DNA of 64,000 nucleotides from Gammaproteobacteria bacterium (GTDB lineage: Bacteria > Pseudomonadota > Gammaproteobacteria > Steroidobacterales > Steroidobacteraceae). The DNA is taken from contig JANYJY010000022.1 of NCBI GenBank assembly GCA_025358295.1, positions 62,001-126,000 of the forward strand. The letters run 5' to 3'. The notes under the pieces are model-generated. The model was not told where the DNA came from. It worked only from the letters and a program-made list of their open reading frames with translations, and made no database searches. Below, piece after piece: positions 50,362 to 59,706 of this stretch (position 1 is its first letter; every line of letters starts with the position of its first letter). The translations under genes were made by a program, and so were the position numbers.

Positions 50362-51699
50362 CTACACGTTCAGAAGCAGATGCTCGCGCTCCCAGGAGCT
50401 GATGACTTGGGCAAAGGTCTCGTATTCCGCTTCCTTGACCGCCGTATAGGCCAGCACGAAACGGTCGCCGAACAAGTCGACCAGGGGCTTGGATTCCCGC
50501 AACAGGCGCAGCGCCTCGGCCAGGGTTCGAGGCAGCGCTATTGCCAAGTCGTACGCGCTGCCGGCAATCGGCTCGGACGGCTTCAACGCCTCGACCATGC
50601 CGAGGTAACCGCATGCCAGGGATGCCGCAATCGCGAGATAAGGGTTCGCATCCGCGCCTCCGACTCGATTCTCGACGCGTCGGGCCTCGGGGCCGGACAT
50701 CGGCACTCGCAAACCCGCCGTACGGTTGTCATAGCCCCAATGCACATTGATGGGGGCCGACGAATAACGGCTGATGCGCCGGTAGCTGTTCACATTCGGA
50801 GCGAACAACGACATCGCGCCGGGGAGATATTTTTGCAATCCGGCGATGTGCCCAAAAAACAAAGCAGTGGGCGTGCCGTCGGGATTGCTGAATATGTTTT
50901 TGCGGGTCTTGATGTCGACGATGCTTTGGTGCAAGTGCATGGCACTGCCCGGCTCCTTGGCCATCGGCTTCGCCATGAATGTGGCGTACATCTTGTGCCG
51001 CAACGCTGCCTCGCGAGCCGTGCGCTTGAATAAAAAGGCCTGGTCGGCAAGGCTCATGGGGTAGCCGTGCAGAAGATTGATCTCCATCTGCGCCGCACCG
51101 GCCTCGTGGATCAGGGTATCGATCTCGATGTCCTGCGCCTCGCAAAACGAATACATGTCGTCGAACAGCGGATCGAACTCATTGACTGCCGCGATGCTGT
51201 ACGCCTGCCGGCCGATTTCCGGGCGGCCTGACCGGCCCACCGGCGGCTTCAAGGGATAGTCGGAATCGACATTGGGTTCCACCAGGAAAAACTCGAGTTC
51301 CGGCGCGACCACAGGCTCCCAGCCGTGCGCCTCGTATAGATCGAGTACCCGCCGCAGCACATAGCGCGGCGCCATGGTGACCGGCCGGCCATCGCCGTAG
51401 AAGCAATCATGAATTACCTGAGCGGTCGGTTCCGCGGCCCATGGGACGACCCGTACTGTTTTTGGGTCCGCTTTGAGGACGATGTCGATATCCGAGGGGT
51501 TCATCGCGCTTTGATCGTCCGGATAATCTCCGGTCACCGTCTGCAGGAAGATGGCCTCCGGCAGGCGCATGCCCTCCTCCTCCGCAAATTTCTCCGCGGG
51601 CATGAGCTTGCCGCGCGCGACGCCGGCCATGTCCGGAATGATGGCTTCGACTTCCGAGATGCCGTGTTCTTTTAAAAATTGTTGGATCGTACTGGCCAT
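50362..51699 (-). CDS. puuA: Gamma-glutamylputrescine synthetase
   Basis: Glutamine-synthetase-fold ligase that joins glutamate to putrescine using ATP, the first step of the Puu pathway. The 445-residue protein has the glutamate/metal motifs VVAPELEFFLVEP, HEAGAAQMEINLLHG, GSAMHLHQSIVD and NRTAGLRVPMSGPEARRVENR. Polyamine context makes PuuA the best call within a family that also includes other gamma-glutamylamide synthetases. A good ribosome site (AAAGGTGA) precedes the ATG. It starts three bases after puuD. Confidence 0.92.
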   Translation of the reverse strand: MASTIQQFLKEHGISEVEAIIPDMAGVARGKLMPAEKFAEEEGMRLPEAIFLQTVTGDYPDDQSAMNPSDIDIVLKADPKTVRVVPWAAEPTAQVIHDCFYGDGRPVTMAPRYVLRRVLDLYEAHGWEPVVAPELEFFLVEPNVDSDYPLKPPVGRSGRPEIGRQAYSIAAVNEFDPLFDDMYSFCEAQDIEIDTLIHEAGAAQMEINLLHGYPMSLADQAFLFKRTAREAALRHKMYATFMAKPMAKEPGSAMHLHQSIVDIKTRKNIFSNPDGTPTALFFGHIAGLQKYLPGAMSLFAPNVNSYRRISRYSSAPINVHWGYDNRTAGLRVPMSGPEARRVENRVGGADANPYLAIAASLACGYLGMVEALKPSEPIAGSAYDLAIALPRTLAEALRLLRESKPLVDLFGDRFVLAYTAVKEAEYETFAQVISSWEREHLLLNV

Positions 51700-51702
51700 A
51701 AA

Positions 51703-52455
51703 TCACCTTTCGACATTGCGCGTGCGGCTGGCTTCACCAAACGCCGCAAATAACGCGCGAGAAAATGGATTCTTCGCAAACTGCCATTCAGGATGCCATT
51801 GCACGCTGAGGGCGAAATTCGGTGCGTCGGCCACTCGAAATGCTTCGATGACTCCGTCCGGTGCCCGCGCCTCGACCGCCAACTTCTTGCCCAAGGTTTG
51901 AATTCCCTGCCAATGCAGAGAATTGACCTGCAAGCGATCCTGTCCGGCTATGTTTCGCAGGGCTCCTCCAGGCTCCAGCAGGACTTCGTGGGCCGGGCCG
52001 TACTGCACGTCCAGAGGCTGTGATTCATCCTCGCGGTGATCGAGGAGCCCAGAAACCTCGTGCAGCCGTTGGTGCAATGTGCCGCCGTAGGCGACATTCA
52101 TTTCCTGAAATCCGCGACAGATGGCGAGCACCGGCAAACCGGCGGCCACCGCCCGCGGAATCAGCGGAAGCGTCGTAGCATCCCTATTTGGATCATGTAG
52201 CGTTCCCGGCTCACTCGCCGGTCCTCCGTAATGGTGGGGTTCGACATTCGTAGCGCTCCCCGTCAGCAATAGTCCGTCGCAAACACTCATTAAGGACGTC
52301 AGATCAATCTCAGACCCGATAGCGGGTATGAGCACCGGCACCGCGTTCGCGCCTGCGGCGACGGCCTCGATGTACTTCTCACCGACCATGTGGGAATAGT
52401 GATTCCCAAACAGCCTGCGATCAGCCGGAATTCCGATGAGCGGCAAGCGAGACAT
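51703..52455 (-). CDS. puuD: Gamma-glutamyl-GABA hydrolase
   Basis: Class I glutamine-amidotransferase-type hydrolase that releases GABA from gamma-glutamyl-GABA. The 250-residue protein has nucleophile C113 in LAICRGFQEMN and the His-Glu pair H221/E223 in QWHPEWQ. The start MSRLPLIGIPADRR is fixed by homology. There is no ribosome site before it; instead a perfect palindrome at 52456-52471 touches the ATG. The mRNA may be leaderless, with repression at the start. First gene of puuD-puuA. Confidence 0.92.
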   Translation of the reverse strand: MSRLPLIGIPADRRLFGNHYSHMVGEKYIEAVAAGANAVPVLIPAIGSEIDLTSLMSVCDGLLLTGSATNVEPHHYGGPASEPGTLHDPNRDATTLPLIPRAVAAGLPVLAICRGFQEMNVAYGGTLHQRLHEVSGLLDHREDESQPLDVQYGPAHEVLLEPGGALRNIAGQDRLQVNSLHWQGIQTLGKKLAVEARAPDGVIEAFRVADAPNFALSVQWHPEWQFAKNPFSRALFAAFGEASRTRNVER

Positions 52456-52471
52456 GTTTAATATATTAAAC
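52456..52471. promoter_or_regulatory. Palindromic candidate operator at the puuD start
   Basis: GTTTAATATATTAAAC is a perfect 16-base palindrome directly before the puuD ATG, in an AT-rich patch of a GC-rich region. It contains -10-like TAATAT. It shares 12 of 16 bases with the palindrome before the PuuR-like gene (61180-61195), giving a common pattern GTYTAWTATAWTARAC. Binding by the PuuR-like regulator is inferred. Confidence 0.65.
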
Positions 52472-52699
52472 GCCCAGATGGACGATTGAGCTTCCTTAAC
52501 GACCGTATTACACCATACCCCCGGTGACTCGTCCTGCCTGAGGTGCGACAATTGGCTAAGATTTAGGCATATCCATGACTTAGCTTCGCTTGGTGCATCG
52601 CAACAACATTGTTATAAGGTCGAATGAGCCCACAAGCCCACAGGTGCCGAATCCTGTCAATAGCCATAAGATTTTAAACACTTATCACCCCTGCCACCC

Positions 52700-54001
52700 T
52701 TGCGCCTAACCTATCCATCCGCCTCTTCCTACTACGCCGCGGGCAACAGCGTCGCGGCCTCAGCCGTCGCGCCGGCGCAACGCGCTCCTCTGCAGGGTGA
52801 CCTGAAGACCGATGTCGTGGTGCTGGGCGGAGGCATTGCGGGCTGCTCGGCCGCCCTGCATCTGTCGAAACGCGGCTACCGGGTCGCCCTGCTTGAAGCC
52901 CACACGGTGGGTTACGGGGCCTCGGGACGGAGCGGCGGCCAAACCATCTTTGGGCTGGCTGCCGGTCAAAAGGCGCTCACCGCCGAGGTGGGCCGCGATG
53001 ACGCGCGGCGGCTATTCGACATGTCCATCGAAGCGCTCGACCTGACCCAATCGTTGATCAGCGAGTATTCCATCGACTGCGACTATCGCCCCAACCACGT
53101 GCACGTCGCCACCAAACCGCGGCACTTGAAGGAACTCGATGATTGGGTACGTGAACTGCACGAGGTGTACGACTACCGCTCCGTGCGGCTGTTGAACCGC
53201 GAAGAGCTGCAGGCGCACGTACGCAGCGAACGCTATCTCGGCGGACTAATCGATCCGCGCAGCGGCCACCTGCACCCGCTCAAATTCACTCAAGGCGTGG
53301 CGCGCGCCGCCGAGGCTGCGGGTGCGGCCATCTTCGAGCACTCCGAGGTGCTGCGCTATGAAGACGGCGCTGAAATCGCCGTGCAGACCCCGCACGGCAC
53401 GGTGCGCTGTGCGAACCTGGTGTTGTGCGGCAACGCCTACATTGGGGCCGTGGCACCGCTGCTGGCGCGGCGAATTTTGGGCGTGGGCACTTATGTCATT
53501 GCCACGGAACCGCTGGGCGAGGATCGCGTCCGTGCGCTGCTGCCGAGCAATGCCGCGATCGCGGACATCAACTGGATCTTGGATTATTTTCGCCGCTCGG
53601 CGGATCACCGCCTGCTGTTCGGCGGGCGGGTCAGTTACAGCGCCCTTCAGCCGCCGAACCTCGCCGAATCCATGCGCCGAAGAATGGTGCGAATATTCCC
53701 GGCGCTGCGTGACGCCAAAGTGGCGTACGCCTGGGGCGGGTTCCTGGACATCACCATGAGCCGCGCGCCGAATTTCGGGCGGCTCGCGCCCAATGTGTTC
53801 TATATGCAAGGATTCTCGGGTCACGGTATGTCGCTGACCGGTCTGGCGGGCAAACTGGTGGCGGAGGCCGTTGCCGGAACGGCAGAGCGATTCGACGTCT
53901 TTGCGCGAATCCCGCATCGCGACTTTCCGGGCGGCCGGTTATTTCGGCGCCCCTCACTAATGACGGCCATGATGTACTACCGCATCCGTGACCTACTCTA
54001 G
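52700..54001 (+). CDS. puuB: Gamma-glutamylputrescine oxidase
   Basis: FAD-dependent oxidase that converts gamma-glutamylputrescine to gamma-glutamyl-aminobutyraldehyde, hydrogen peroxide and ammonia. The 433-residue protein has the FAD-binding VVVLGGGIAGCSAALHLSKRGY, the GYGASGRSGGQ loop and the C-terminal DAO block MQGFSGHGMSLTGLAGKLVAE. Between the last in-frame stop (52667) and the first homologous residues only TTG (52700) and CTG are possible starts; I use TTG. No ribosome site is clear. It is divergent from puuD, with 244 bases between. PuuC, the next enzyme, is missing here. Confidence 0.91.
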   Translation: MRLTYPSASSYYAAGNSVAASAVAPAQRAPLQGDLKTDVVVLGGGIAGCSAALHLSKRGYRVALLEAHTVGYGASGRSGGQTIFGLAAGQKALTAEVGRDDARRLFDMSIEALDLTQSLISEYSIDCDYRPNHVHVATKPRHLKELDDWVRELHEVYDYRSVRLLNREELQAHVRSERYLGGLIDPRSGHLHPLKFTQGVARAAEAAGAAIFEHSEVLRYEDGAEIAVQTPHGTVRCANLVLCGNAYIGAVAPLLARRILGVGTYVIATEPLGEDRVRALLPSNAAIADINWILDYFRRSADHRLLFGGRVSYSALQPPNLAESMRRRMVRIFPALRDAKVAYAWGGFLDITMSRAPNFGRLAPNVFYMQGFSGHGMSLTGLAGKLVAEAVAGTAERFDVFARIPHRDFPGGRLFRRPSLMTAMMYYRIRDLL

Positions 54002-54030
54002 GGGCAGGCACCGCTCCGGGCGCACGCGCG

Positions 54031-54447
54031 CTACTTCAGTCCGGGCTGTTCCTTGCCGAAACTCGGAACCAGCTTCTGACCCGTATCGAGCAGGGTCACC
54101 GAATTCAGAGTGCCGCCGTGCGAACCGTCGCGCAGCGGACTCAAGATCACACTGACGCGGTCACCGGGCTTGAGAGACTGACGAGTCCAGCCATTGCGCG
54201 TCAGCACTCCGGGGCTCGTGGTCTCCAGCGACCACTCTTGGGGAGCAGCGCCTCCCTCCGGTTGCACCATCACCCACACGATGACGTGCGGATTGGTCCA
54301 TTGAAACGTCTTGATGGTACCTTTGAACGTCAACGTCTTGGTCGGCTCGAACATGGCGAAGGAATGGTGCGCCTGCGCGGGCGCGGCGGCGATCAACCCG
54401 CCAAGCACGGCCGCCATCGACATTTGCACCAGATAGAAGCGTTTCAT
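54031..54447 (-). CDS. DUF6152 family secreted protein
   Basis: A 138-residue exported protein. After a signal peptide (cleavage near APAQA) it starts HHSFAMFEPTKTLTFKGTIKTFQWTNPH, the hallmark of DUF6152, a beta-rich domain of unknown function common in proteobacteria. It overlaps its upstream neighbour by 4 bases (ATGA), so the two are made together. The two proteins probably act in the same periplasmic process, which is not known. Confidence 0.85.
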   Translation of the reverse strand: MKRFYLVQMSMAAVLGGLIAAAPAQAHHSFAMFEPTKTLTFKGTIKTFQWTNPHVIVWVMVQPEGGAAPQEWSLETTSPGVLTRNGWTRQSLKPGDRVSVILSPLRDGSHGGTLNSVTLLDTGQKLVPSFGKEQPGLK

Positions 54448-55283
54448 TTCGATTCGGATCCTACGGGAACGCCATTGTGAAATTTGATCGGCGCGAATAT
54501 TGAGTTGCCGTTCTTATCGACTGCCTCGGAATAGCTACCCTGCTCGCAAACGCCTTCGACGATGTCGTATTTCTGTGCGCGCTGCCGATAATACTTGCGT
54601 GTGGTGCGCCAGGGCTTGGACAACACTTTCTTGGCAGTGATCTCCAGGTCGTCGACCAAGGTGTCGGGGCCTTGTAGCTGCAAACGTTCGACAATATGCA
54701 TGTCGCCGTTATTCGGCACGCCGACTGCTTCACTGACCGCGAGATAAACCTGCGGCAGCAGAGCCACAGTATCGACCACCAGGGTGTCCTTCTCCCAATG
54801 TCCGATGGAGTGACCATGAAAACTGGGATCGGGGTCGGCCGGATGCGGCCGGCCATCCGTGTAAATGCGGCGCAGCCGATTGCCGTCTCCCTCTCCCAAT
54901 ATGGTCACACGGCCGGGCGTAAACAGAATCTCGAAGGCGTTGTGGGTGATGAGCATCCAACTCGGCATGCCGGTCGGAAAGCAATGGTCGATGATGGGAA
55001 ATGGCCGGCCGGCATCTTCTTCCGCATTCATGTGATCTATCTGGGTAGTAATCTGCGGCTTCCACGGCGGCCGATTGGTCTTCTCTTGTGCGATCTGATC
55101 GCTGATCACCGGCGTCCAAACCCCGCTCCAATCGGGCAGCTTGGCCAGAGCCTGCCAATCCTGCACGGTGGGGGGCGCGTTGACGGGATCTTTGTCGGCG
55201 GTGGCAGGAGCCGCCAGAAGGCGGCCGCAAACCAAGACGGACAATATCAGCGCATGCCGGGAGGTGCGTATTTGCATAGGCAT
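54444..55283 (-). CDS. Secreted protein of unknown function paired with DUF6152
   Basis: A 279-residue exported protein with a signal peptide (HALILSVLVCGRLLAAPATA). The mature part has characteristic segments ITHNAFEILFTPGRVTI, RRIYTDGRPHPADPDPSFHGHSIGHW and DTLVVDTVALLP, which recur in uncharacterised proteins encoded beside DUF6152 genes. ATGs at 55283 and 55277 are both usable; a TTG at 55298 is less likely. Composition and the His/Asp-rich middle suggest ligand or metal binding, but no catalytic site is recognised. Confidence 0.75.
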   Translation of the reverse strand: MPMQIRTSRHALILSVLVCGRLLAAPATADKDPVNAPPTVQDWQALAKLPDWSGVWTPVISDQIAQEKTNRPPWKPQITTQIDHMNAEEDAGRPFPIIDHCFPTGMPSWMLITHNAFEILFTPGRVTILGEGDGNRLRRIYTDGRPHPADPDPSFHGHSIGHWEKDTLVVDTVALLPQVYLAVSEAVGVPNNGDMHIVERLQLQGPDTLVDDLEITAKKVLSKPWRTTRKYYRQRAQKYDIVEGVCEQGSYSEAVDKNGNSIFAPIKFHNGVPVGSESK

Positions 55284-55337
55284 TAGAGAGTACCGCAAGC
55301 CGCGGCTGCAGCGCCAATCATTTGCACAAAGCGGGCC

Positions 55338-57503
55338 TCATTTGAATTTGATCACGAAGCAGCGGTGAATCCGCGCGTGTCGTTCAAAATCCTTCGGGAT
55401 CGTCTGGGCACTGATGTCCTCGATCGCCAGATCCGCAAGAGCCTCCGAATCGAGCTTGAAGCGGGTGTAGTTGGTGGAGAACAACAATCGTCCGGACGGA
55501 CGCAGTAACTTCAAGGATCGGCGAATCATGCCGACATGGTCGCGCTGCACGTCCAGCACTCCTTCCATTCGTTTGGAATTGGAGAAAGTCGGCGGATCGA
55601 CGAAGATTAAATCGAAGCGGGGGCCTGCGGGCTCCTGCTCCTCCAGCCATTGAAGACAATCCGCGCGATACAATTCGTGCCTGGAATCGCCGAATCCATT
55701 GAGCATGAGATTTTCATGCGCCCAATCCAAGTAGGTATTCGACAAATCGACACTGCTGGTCGTGCGCGCGCCGCCCGAGGCCGCATACACAGTTGCGCTG
55801 GCGGTGTAGCAGAACAGATTCAGAAAATCCGTGCCCTTCGCCCAATCGCGCAGCATCGCGCGCACGAGGCGATGATCGAGAAATAGTCCGGTGTCCAAAT
55901 AATCGCGGAAATTGACCCAGAATTTCAGGCCGCCTTCCTGCACGGCATGACGTTCGGCAACGGCCTCGCGCTTCTCATATTGCTCACTGCCTTTCTGCTG
56001 CTTGCGCACTCGCGAATGCACGTGCGTTACGGGCACAGACAGCACCTCCGGGAGCACCGACAGCGCTTCACGGCGTCGTTCCCGCGCGCTCTCCTGATCG
56101 ACGGTTTTCGGCGGAGCGTATTCCTGAACGTAGACATGGCGCGATCCGCGACCATACAGGTCGATGGCAAACGCGTACTCGGGCATGTCCGCATCGTAAA
56201 CGCGGAAACAATCAACACCCTCGCGCTCGGCCCAGGGATCCAGTCGTTGCAGATTCTTTTTCAGGCGATTGGCGAACATCTGCGCGCCGGGCCGGCTCGA
56301 CCAGTCCGCGCGCACCACCTCCGCCGGTTTCTGCTCGCGGGCCTCGTTCAAATCGAAGCGCAGCAGGCGGCACTCGATGGTGCCATTGAAGAAGCGATGC
56401 GTGCGCTTCGCATAGATACCGAGGTTTCTGGCGAGCGGTGGATTGCCGGTGAGGATCGCAGCCTGCCACCCGTTAAAGTGGTCCCGCAGCGCGCCGCCGA
56501 GTTCAGAATACAAGGCCGGCAGTCCCGATTCGGCGCCGATGCGTTCGCCGTAGGGCGGATTGGCTACGATCAGCCCGGTTTCTCCGCGCGGGCGGACGAT
56601 CTCGCTTAAAGAGCGCTTCTCCACATGCAGCCAGTCGGCTACGCCGGCCTGCTCGCCATTGGCGATGGCCATGCGTACGGCATCCGCGTCGGCATCGGAT
56701 CCTAAAATGCAGCGGCGCACCGTGCGCGCGGCTCGGCGGGCCCGCGCTTGCGCGCGCAGCTGCTCCCAGAGCGCGGCGTCATGGCCACGCCAGCCCGTGA
56801 AACCAAAATATTCCCGCTCGAGCGCAGGCGCGGCGTCCGCCGCGATCAACGCCCCTTCCGTCAGAAAGGTGCCCGATCCGCACATGGGATCGAGCAAGGT
56901 CCCGCCGCTCTCGAAAATGCCTGGCCAACCGGCACGCAACAGCACGGCGGCCGCGACGTTCTCCTTGAGCGGCGCGCGACCTGCTTCGGCGCGATAGCCG
57001 CGGCGATGCAGACTCTCACCGGAGAAATCCACCGATAACAGCGCGGTCGGGCCTTCGACGTGCAAGTGCAGCAGGACGTCGGGGCGTTCCGGTTTGATAT
57101 TCGGCCGCTCGCCGGTGGCATCGCGCAGATTGTCGCAGACCGCGTCCTTGAGCAGCTGAGACCCATAGATCGTGTGTCGAATGGATTCGTTGCCGCCACT
57201 GCAATCGCAGGCCAATGTCGCACCGGGCGCGATATGCTCCCGCCAATCGATGCGCTTGACAGCGTCATACACGTTCTTGGAACTGCTCGCGTCGAGCGAT
57301 CCCAAACTCAACAGTACTCGGGTCGCCGTGCGCGACCAGAGGCAGACTCGATAGCCCACCTCCAGCGTGCCTTGAAACTTCACATCGTGACTACGCTCAC
57401 GTATGTCGTGGGCGCCGAATCGCGCGAGTTCCTCCGCCAGTACCGAAGCCGCGCCCACCGGCGCCGTGGCAATCCAATAGCGTACATTGTCGTTCACGTG
57501 CAA
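55338..57503 (-). CDS. rlmKL: Bifunctional 23S rRNA m2G2445/m7G2069 methyltransferase
   Basis: Fusion of two SAM-dependent rRNA methyltransferases, 721 residues. The N-terminal half (RlmL) has a THUMP domain, DPMCGSGTFLTEGALIA and the catalytic NPPYGERIG. The C-terminal half (RlmK) has NLFCYTASATVYAASGGA and DPPTFSNSKRM. The start is unclear: TTG at 57503 or GTG at 57497 (V-N-D-N-V-R-Y-W), with no ATG in frame. The two activities unwind and modify helix 74 of 23S rRNA in E. coli. Confidence 0.94.
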   Translation of the reverse strand: MHVNDNVRYWIATAPVGAASVLAEELARFGAHDIRERSHDVKFQGTLEVGYRVCLWSRTATRVLLSLGSLDASSSKNVYDAVKRIDWREHIAPGATLACDCSGGNESIRHTIYGSQLLKDAVCDNLRDATGERPNIKPERPDVLLHLHVEGPTALLSVDFSGESLHRRGYRAEAGRAPLKENVAAAVLLRAGWPGIFESGGTLLDPMCGSGTFLTEGALIAADAAPALEREYFGFTGWRGHDAALWEQLRAQARARRAARTVRRCILGSDADADAVRMAIANGEQAGVADWLHVEKRSLSEIVRPRGETGLIVANPPYGERIGAESGLPALYSELGGALRDHFNGWQAAILTGNPPLARNLGIYAKRTHRFFNGTIECRLLRFDLNEAREQKPAEVVRADWSSRPGAQMFANRLKKNLQRLDPWAEREGVDCFRVYDADMPEYAFAIDLYGRGSRHVYVQEYAPPKTVDQESARERRREALSVLPEVLSVPVTHVHSRVRKQQKGSEQYEKREAVAERHAVQEGGLKFWVNFRDYLDTGLFLDHRLVRAMLRDWAKGTDFLNLFCYTASATVYAASGGARTTSSVDLSNTYLDWAHENLMLNGFGDSRHELYRADCLQWLEEQEPAGPRFDLIFVDPPTFSNSKRMEGVLDVQRDHVGMIRRSLKLLRPSGRLLFSTNYTRFKLDSEALADLAIEDISAQTIPKDFERHARIHRCFVIKFK

Positions 57504-57530
57504 TTCGCGCCACGTCGATCTGCCATTTAC

Positions 57531-58139
57531 TTAGAACGGCAAACCATGTGACTGGCCGCCCATGCACATAATCATCGGAAGGGAGAGGATGAAATTGATG
57601 CGCGACGCCTTGGCGGCAATCTTGCGCGCTGCAGCTTTTTCATCGTCCGTCGCTGTGACTATCCCCAGTATTTTCTTTTGGTTGGGCCAAATGAAAACCC
57701 AGACGTTGAACAACATGATAGTACCGAGCCACGCGCCAACGCCGATCGTCCGAAATCCGGGCTGCAATAGAAAGGCCTGCACCAAACCGTTCACCGCGCC
57801 GTATCCAGCGATCAAGTAGCAGGCTCCGGTCACCCAGGTTGCGACGGCGGCCCAGCGAAACCACAGCAAGGCCCTGGGCGCGATGTATTTCGACACTCCC
57901 GCACCGCCCGGACCGCCCTTGTCGGCGGCCGCGGCCGCGAGGCCCGGGGTCTGCACGACATTGAAGTAGTACAGCAGTCCGATCCAGGTGATGCCCGAAA
58001 CAATGTGCAGCCACCGATCGATGCGCACCGGGTGAAACGCGAGACTGGCCCCGGCGTAGTAGCTGAGCGCAATGCCGATGATTATCGCGAGTACGACGCC
58101 GGTGGTAATGGCGCCCTTAACGGTATTGAGCGGATGCAT
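57531..58139 (-). CDS. Urate hydroxylase-type integral membrane protein without cytochrome domain
   Basis: A 202-residue membrane protein with about five to six helices (AITTGVVLAIIIGIALSYYA, DRWLHIVSGITWIGLLYYFNVVQ, and others) and histidines inside helices. It matches the membrane domain of PuuD-type urate hydroxylases (urate oxidase N-terminal family), but the C-terminal cytochrome c domain with CxxCH is absent. Short forms of this kind are common; urate oxidation is not proven for them. The ATG at 58139 has GGGGA upstream. No purine-catabolism genes are near. This protein is unrelated to the puuD gene above despite the shared name. Confidence 0.8.
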   Translation of the reverse strand: MHPLNTVKGAITTGVVLAIIIGIALSYYAGASLAFHPVRIDRWLHIVSGITWIGLLYYFNVVQTPGLAAAAADKGGPGGAGVSKYIAPRALLWFRWAAVATWVTGACYLIAGYGAVNGLVQAFLLQPGFRTIGVGAWLGTIMLFNVWVFIWPNQKKILGIVTATDDEKAAARKIAAKASRINFILSLPMIMCMGGQSHGLPF

Positions 58140-58245
58140 GATGGTGAGTCCCCAATTTGGCTGCGGATAGGTGGCGACAGGAAAACAGGTTCCAGGCGAG
58201 CGGCGCCATTGTACGCCGCCGAAAGAACAAAGCCATCGGTTCGCC

Positions 58246-59706
58246 TTAAGCCACCGGACGCTCGGATCTGCGCAAATCAAGCCAATCGAGTTTTGGATTG
58301 TTGGCGAAATAACGCACCAAGATACGGTACACGTCCGCGTCGAACTCGATCCGCGAACTCTGCGCATCGAACGCGGCGAGTTCCTCCTCAGTTCGCGCCG
58401 TGCCAAGGTAGGCCCAGTGATCGACCACATGCAGGTCGGTGCGCATCAAGGCCTCCGGCAGGCCGCCCCGCACCTCGCGCTCGCGCAAGGCAATGCGTCC
58501 GGGAAACGGCCATGCCTTCAGTTTCAACGACGACAGTGCGAGCACCAGGCGCATGTTGTGCAGCATGAGCGGCTCCTTGCCGATGCAGGCGCCCTTGCAC
58601 TTTTCGACTTGATACGCGAGGCAAGAACCCGCGCCGTCCTCCAGCCCCAAGACTTTGAGGCACAGTTGCTTGGCGTTCGCAATGTCGCCGAGCGCCTTGC
58701 GGGCGTCCTTGTCGGAGTGAAACATGCCGTAGCATTGATTCAAATCGGAGAATTCCACCTCATCGACGGCCACAGCCGCGACAACGTTGCTTCGGCCCGG
58801 CGGGGCCCGCGAAGTGCCGGCACGCAAGGTGTGAGGGCGGGCATTGATCTTGCCGCGCCGGTTATAGAGCGGCTTGCGAGTTTTGATCCACTCGGACTCC
58901 TTGAGCATCGCCCCCAATTCACCGGGGGTTTGCACCCAGTCGATGCGACGCACCTGATCGGCCAATCGGCGATCCTTGGATCGCACGCTGCCGTCGGCAA
59001 AATGGCTGCACACGCCGGTGCGCAGCGACCTGCACCGGCCGACATAGAGCAAGGCATCGTTTTCGCCGAAGAACCGATACACGCCGTAACCCTCGGGCAA
59101 GTCATCGGCCAATCCCGGAGGCAGGTGAGCCGGGAGCTTATGTTCGCCCAAGGCAGCCTGCACCGCGGCGAGAAGGCGCGGTTCGGCCACTTCGCGACGC
59201 AGCTTGAACCACAAGTCATGCAGTACTTTGGCGTCCCCCAAGGCGCGATGTCGCGCGCTGCAGCTCAGCCCATTGCGCTCCATGACCGCATCGAGATTGT
59301 GCTTCACATGCTCGGGAAACAGACGCCGCGAGAGCTTGACCGTGCACAGGACCCGCGCGGAGAAACCAATATCCGCCTTGAGAAACTCACTGCGCAAAAA
59401 CGAGTAATCGAAGCGCGCGTTGTGCGCCACGAACACCGCTCCATGTAGCTTCTGTCGTACCGTTGCGGCGATCTCGGCAAAGCGCGGCGCAGCGGCGACC
59501 ATGTCATTGCTGATTCCGGTGAACGCCTCGATATAGGGGGGAATGAGGCACTCGGGATTGACCAGCGAGCTCCATTCTTCGATCAGTTCGCCGGCGCTGA
59601 CTCGGACGATGCCCACCTCGGTGATGCGGTCGATCTCCGCGCGCGCGCCCGTCGTCTCCAAATCGACGAATACCAGATCCTCGGGAAGCGCCTCAGCCGC
59701 GCCCAT
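58246..59706 (-). CDS. DEDDh exonuclease/GIY-YIG endonuclease fusion (UvrC-like)
   Basis: A 486-residue protein. Residues 10-170 are a DnaQ-like 3'-5' exonuclease: D15/E17 in VFVDLETTG, AHNARFDYSFL, and the His-Asp motif HRALGDAKVLHD. Residues 205-290 are a GIY-YIG nuclease as in UvrC and Cho (GYGVYRFF, LLYVGRCRSLR). The C-terminal part is also UvrC/Cho-like (CLAYQVEKCKGACIGKE). A DNA-repair role is inferred from the domains. The ATG at 59706 overlaps the aguB end by 14 bases. Such fusions exist in other bacteria. Confidence 0.88.
   Translation of the reverse strand: MGAAEALPEDLVFVDLETTGARAEIDRITEVGIVRVSAGELIEEWSSLVNPECLIPPYIEAFTGISNDMVAAAPRFAEIAATVRQKLHGAVFVAHNARFDYSFLRSEFLKADIGFSARVLCTVKLSRRLFPEHVKHNLDAVMERNGLSCSARHRALGDAKVLHDLWFKLRREVAEPRLLAAVQAALGEHKLPAHLPPGLADDLPEGYGVYRFFGENDALLYVGRCRSLRTGVCSHFADGSVRSKDRRLADQVRRIDWVQTPGELGAMLKESEWIKTRKPLYNRRGKINARPHTLRAGTSRAPPGRSNVVAAVAVDEVEFSDLNQCYGMFHSDKDARKALGDIANAKQLCLKVLGLEDGAGSCLAYQVEKCKGACIGKEPLMLHNMRLVLALSSLKLKAWPFPGRIALREREVRGGLPEALMRTDLHVVDHWAYLGTARTEEELAAFDAQSSRIEFDADVYRILVRYFANNPKLDWLDLRRSERPVA

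Noticed and set aside
52555-52584. Inverted repeat GCTAAG...CTTAGC upstream of puuB.
   Set aside because: Only six bases per arm with an 18-base spacer, not placed relative to a clear promoter. Likely chance.
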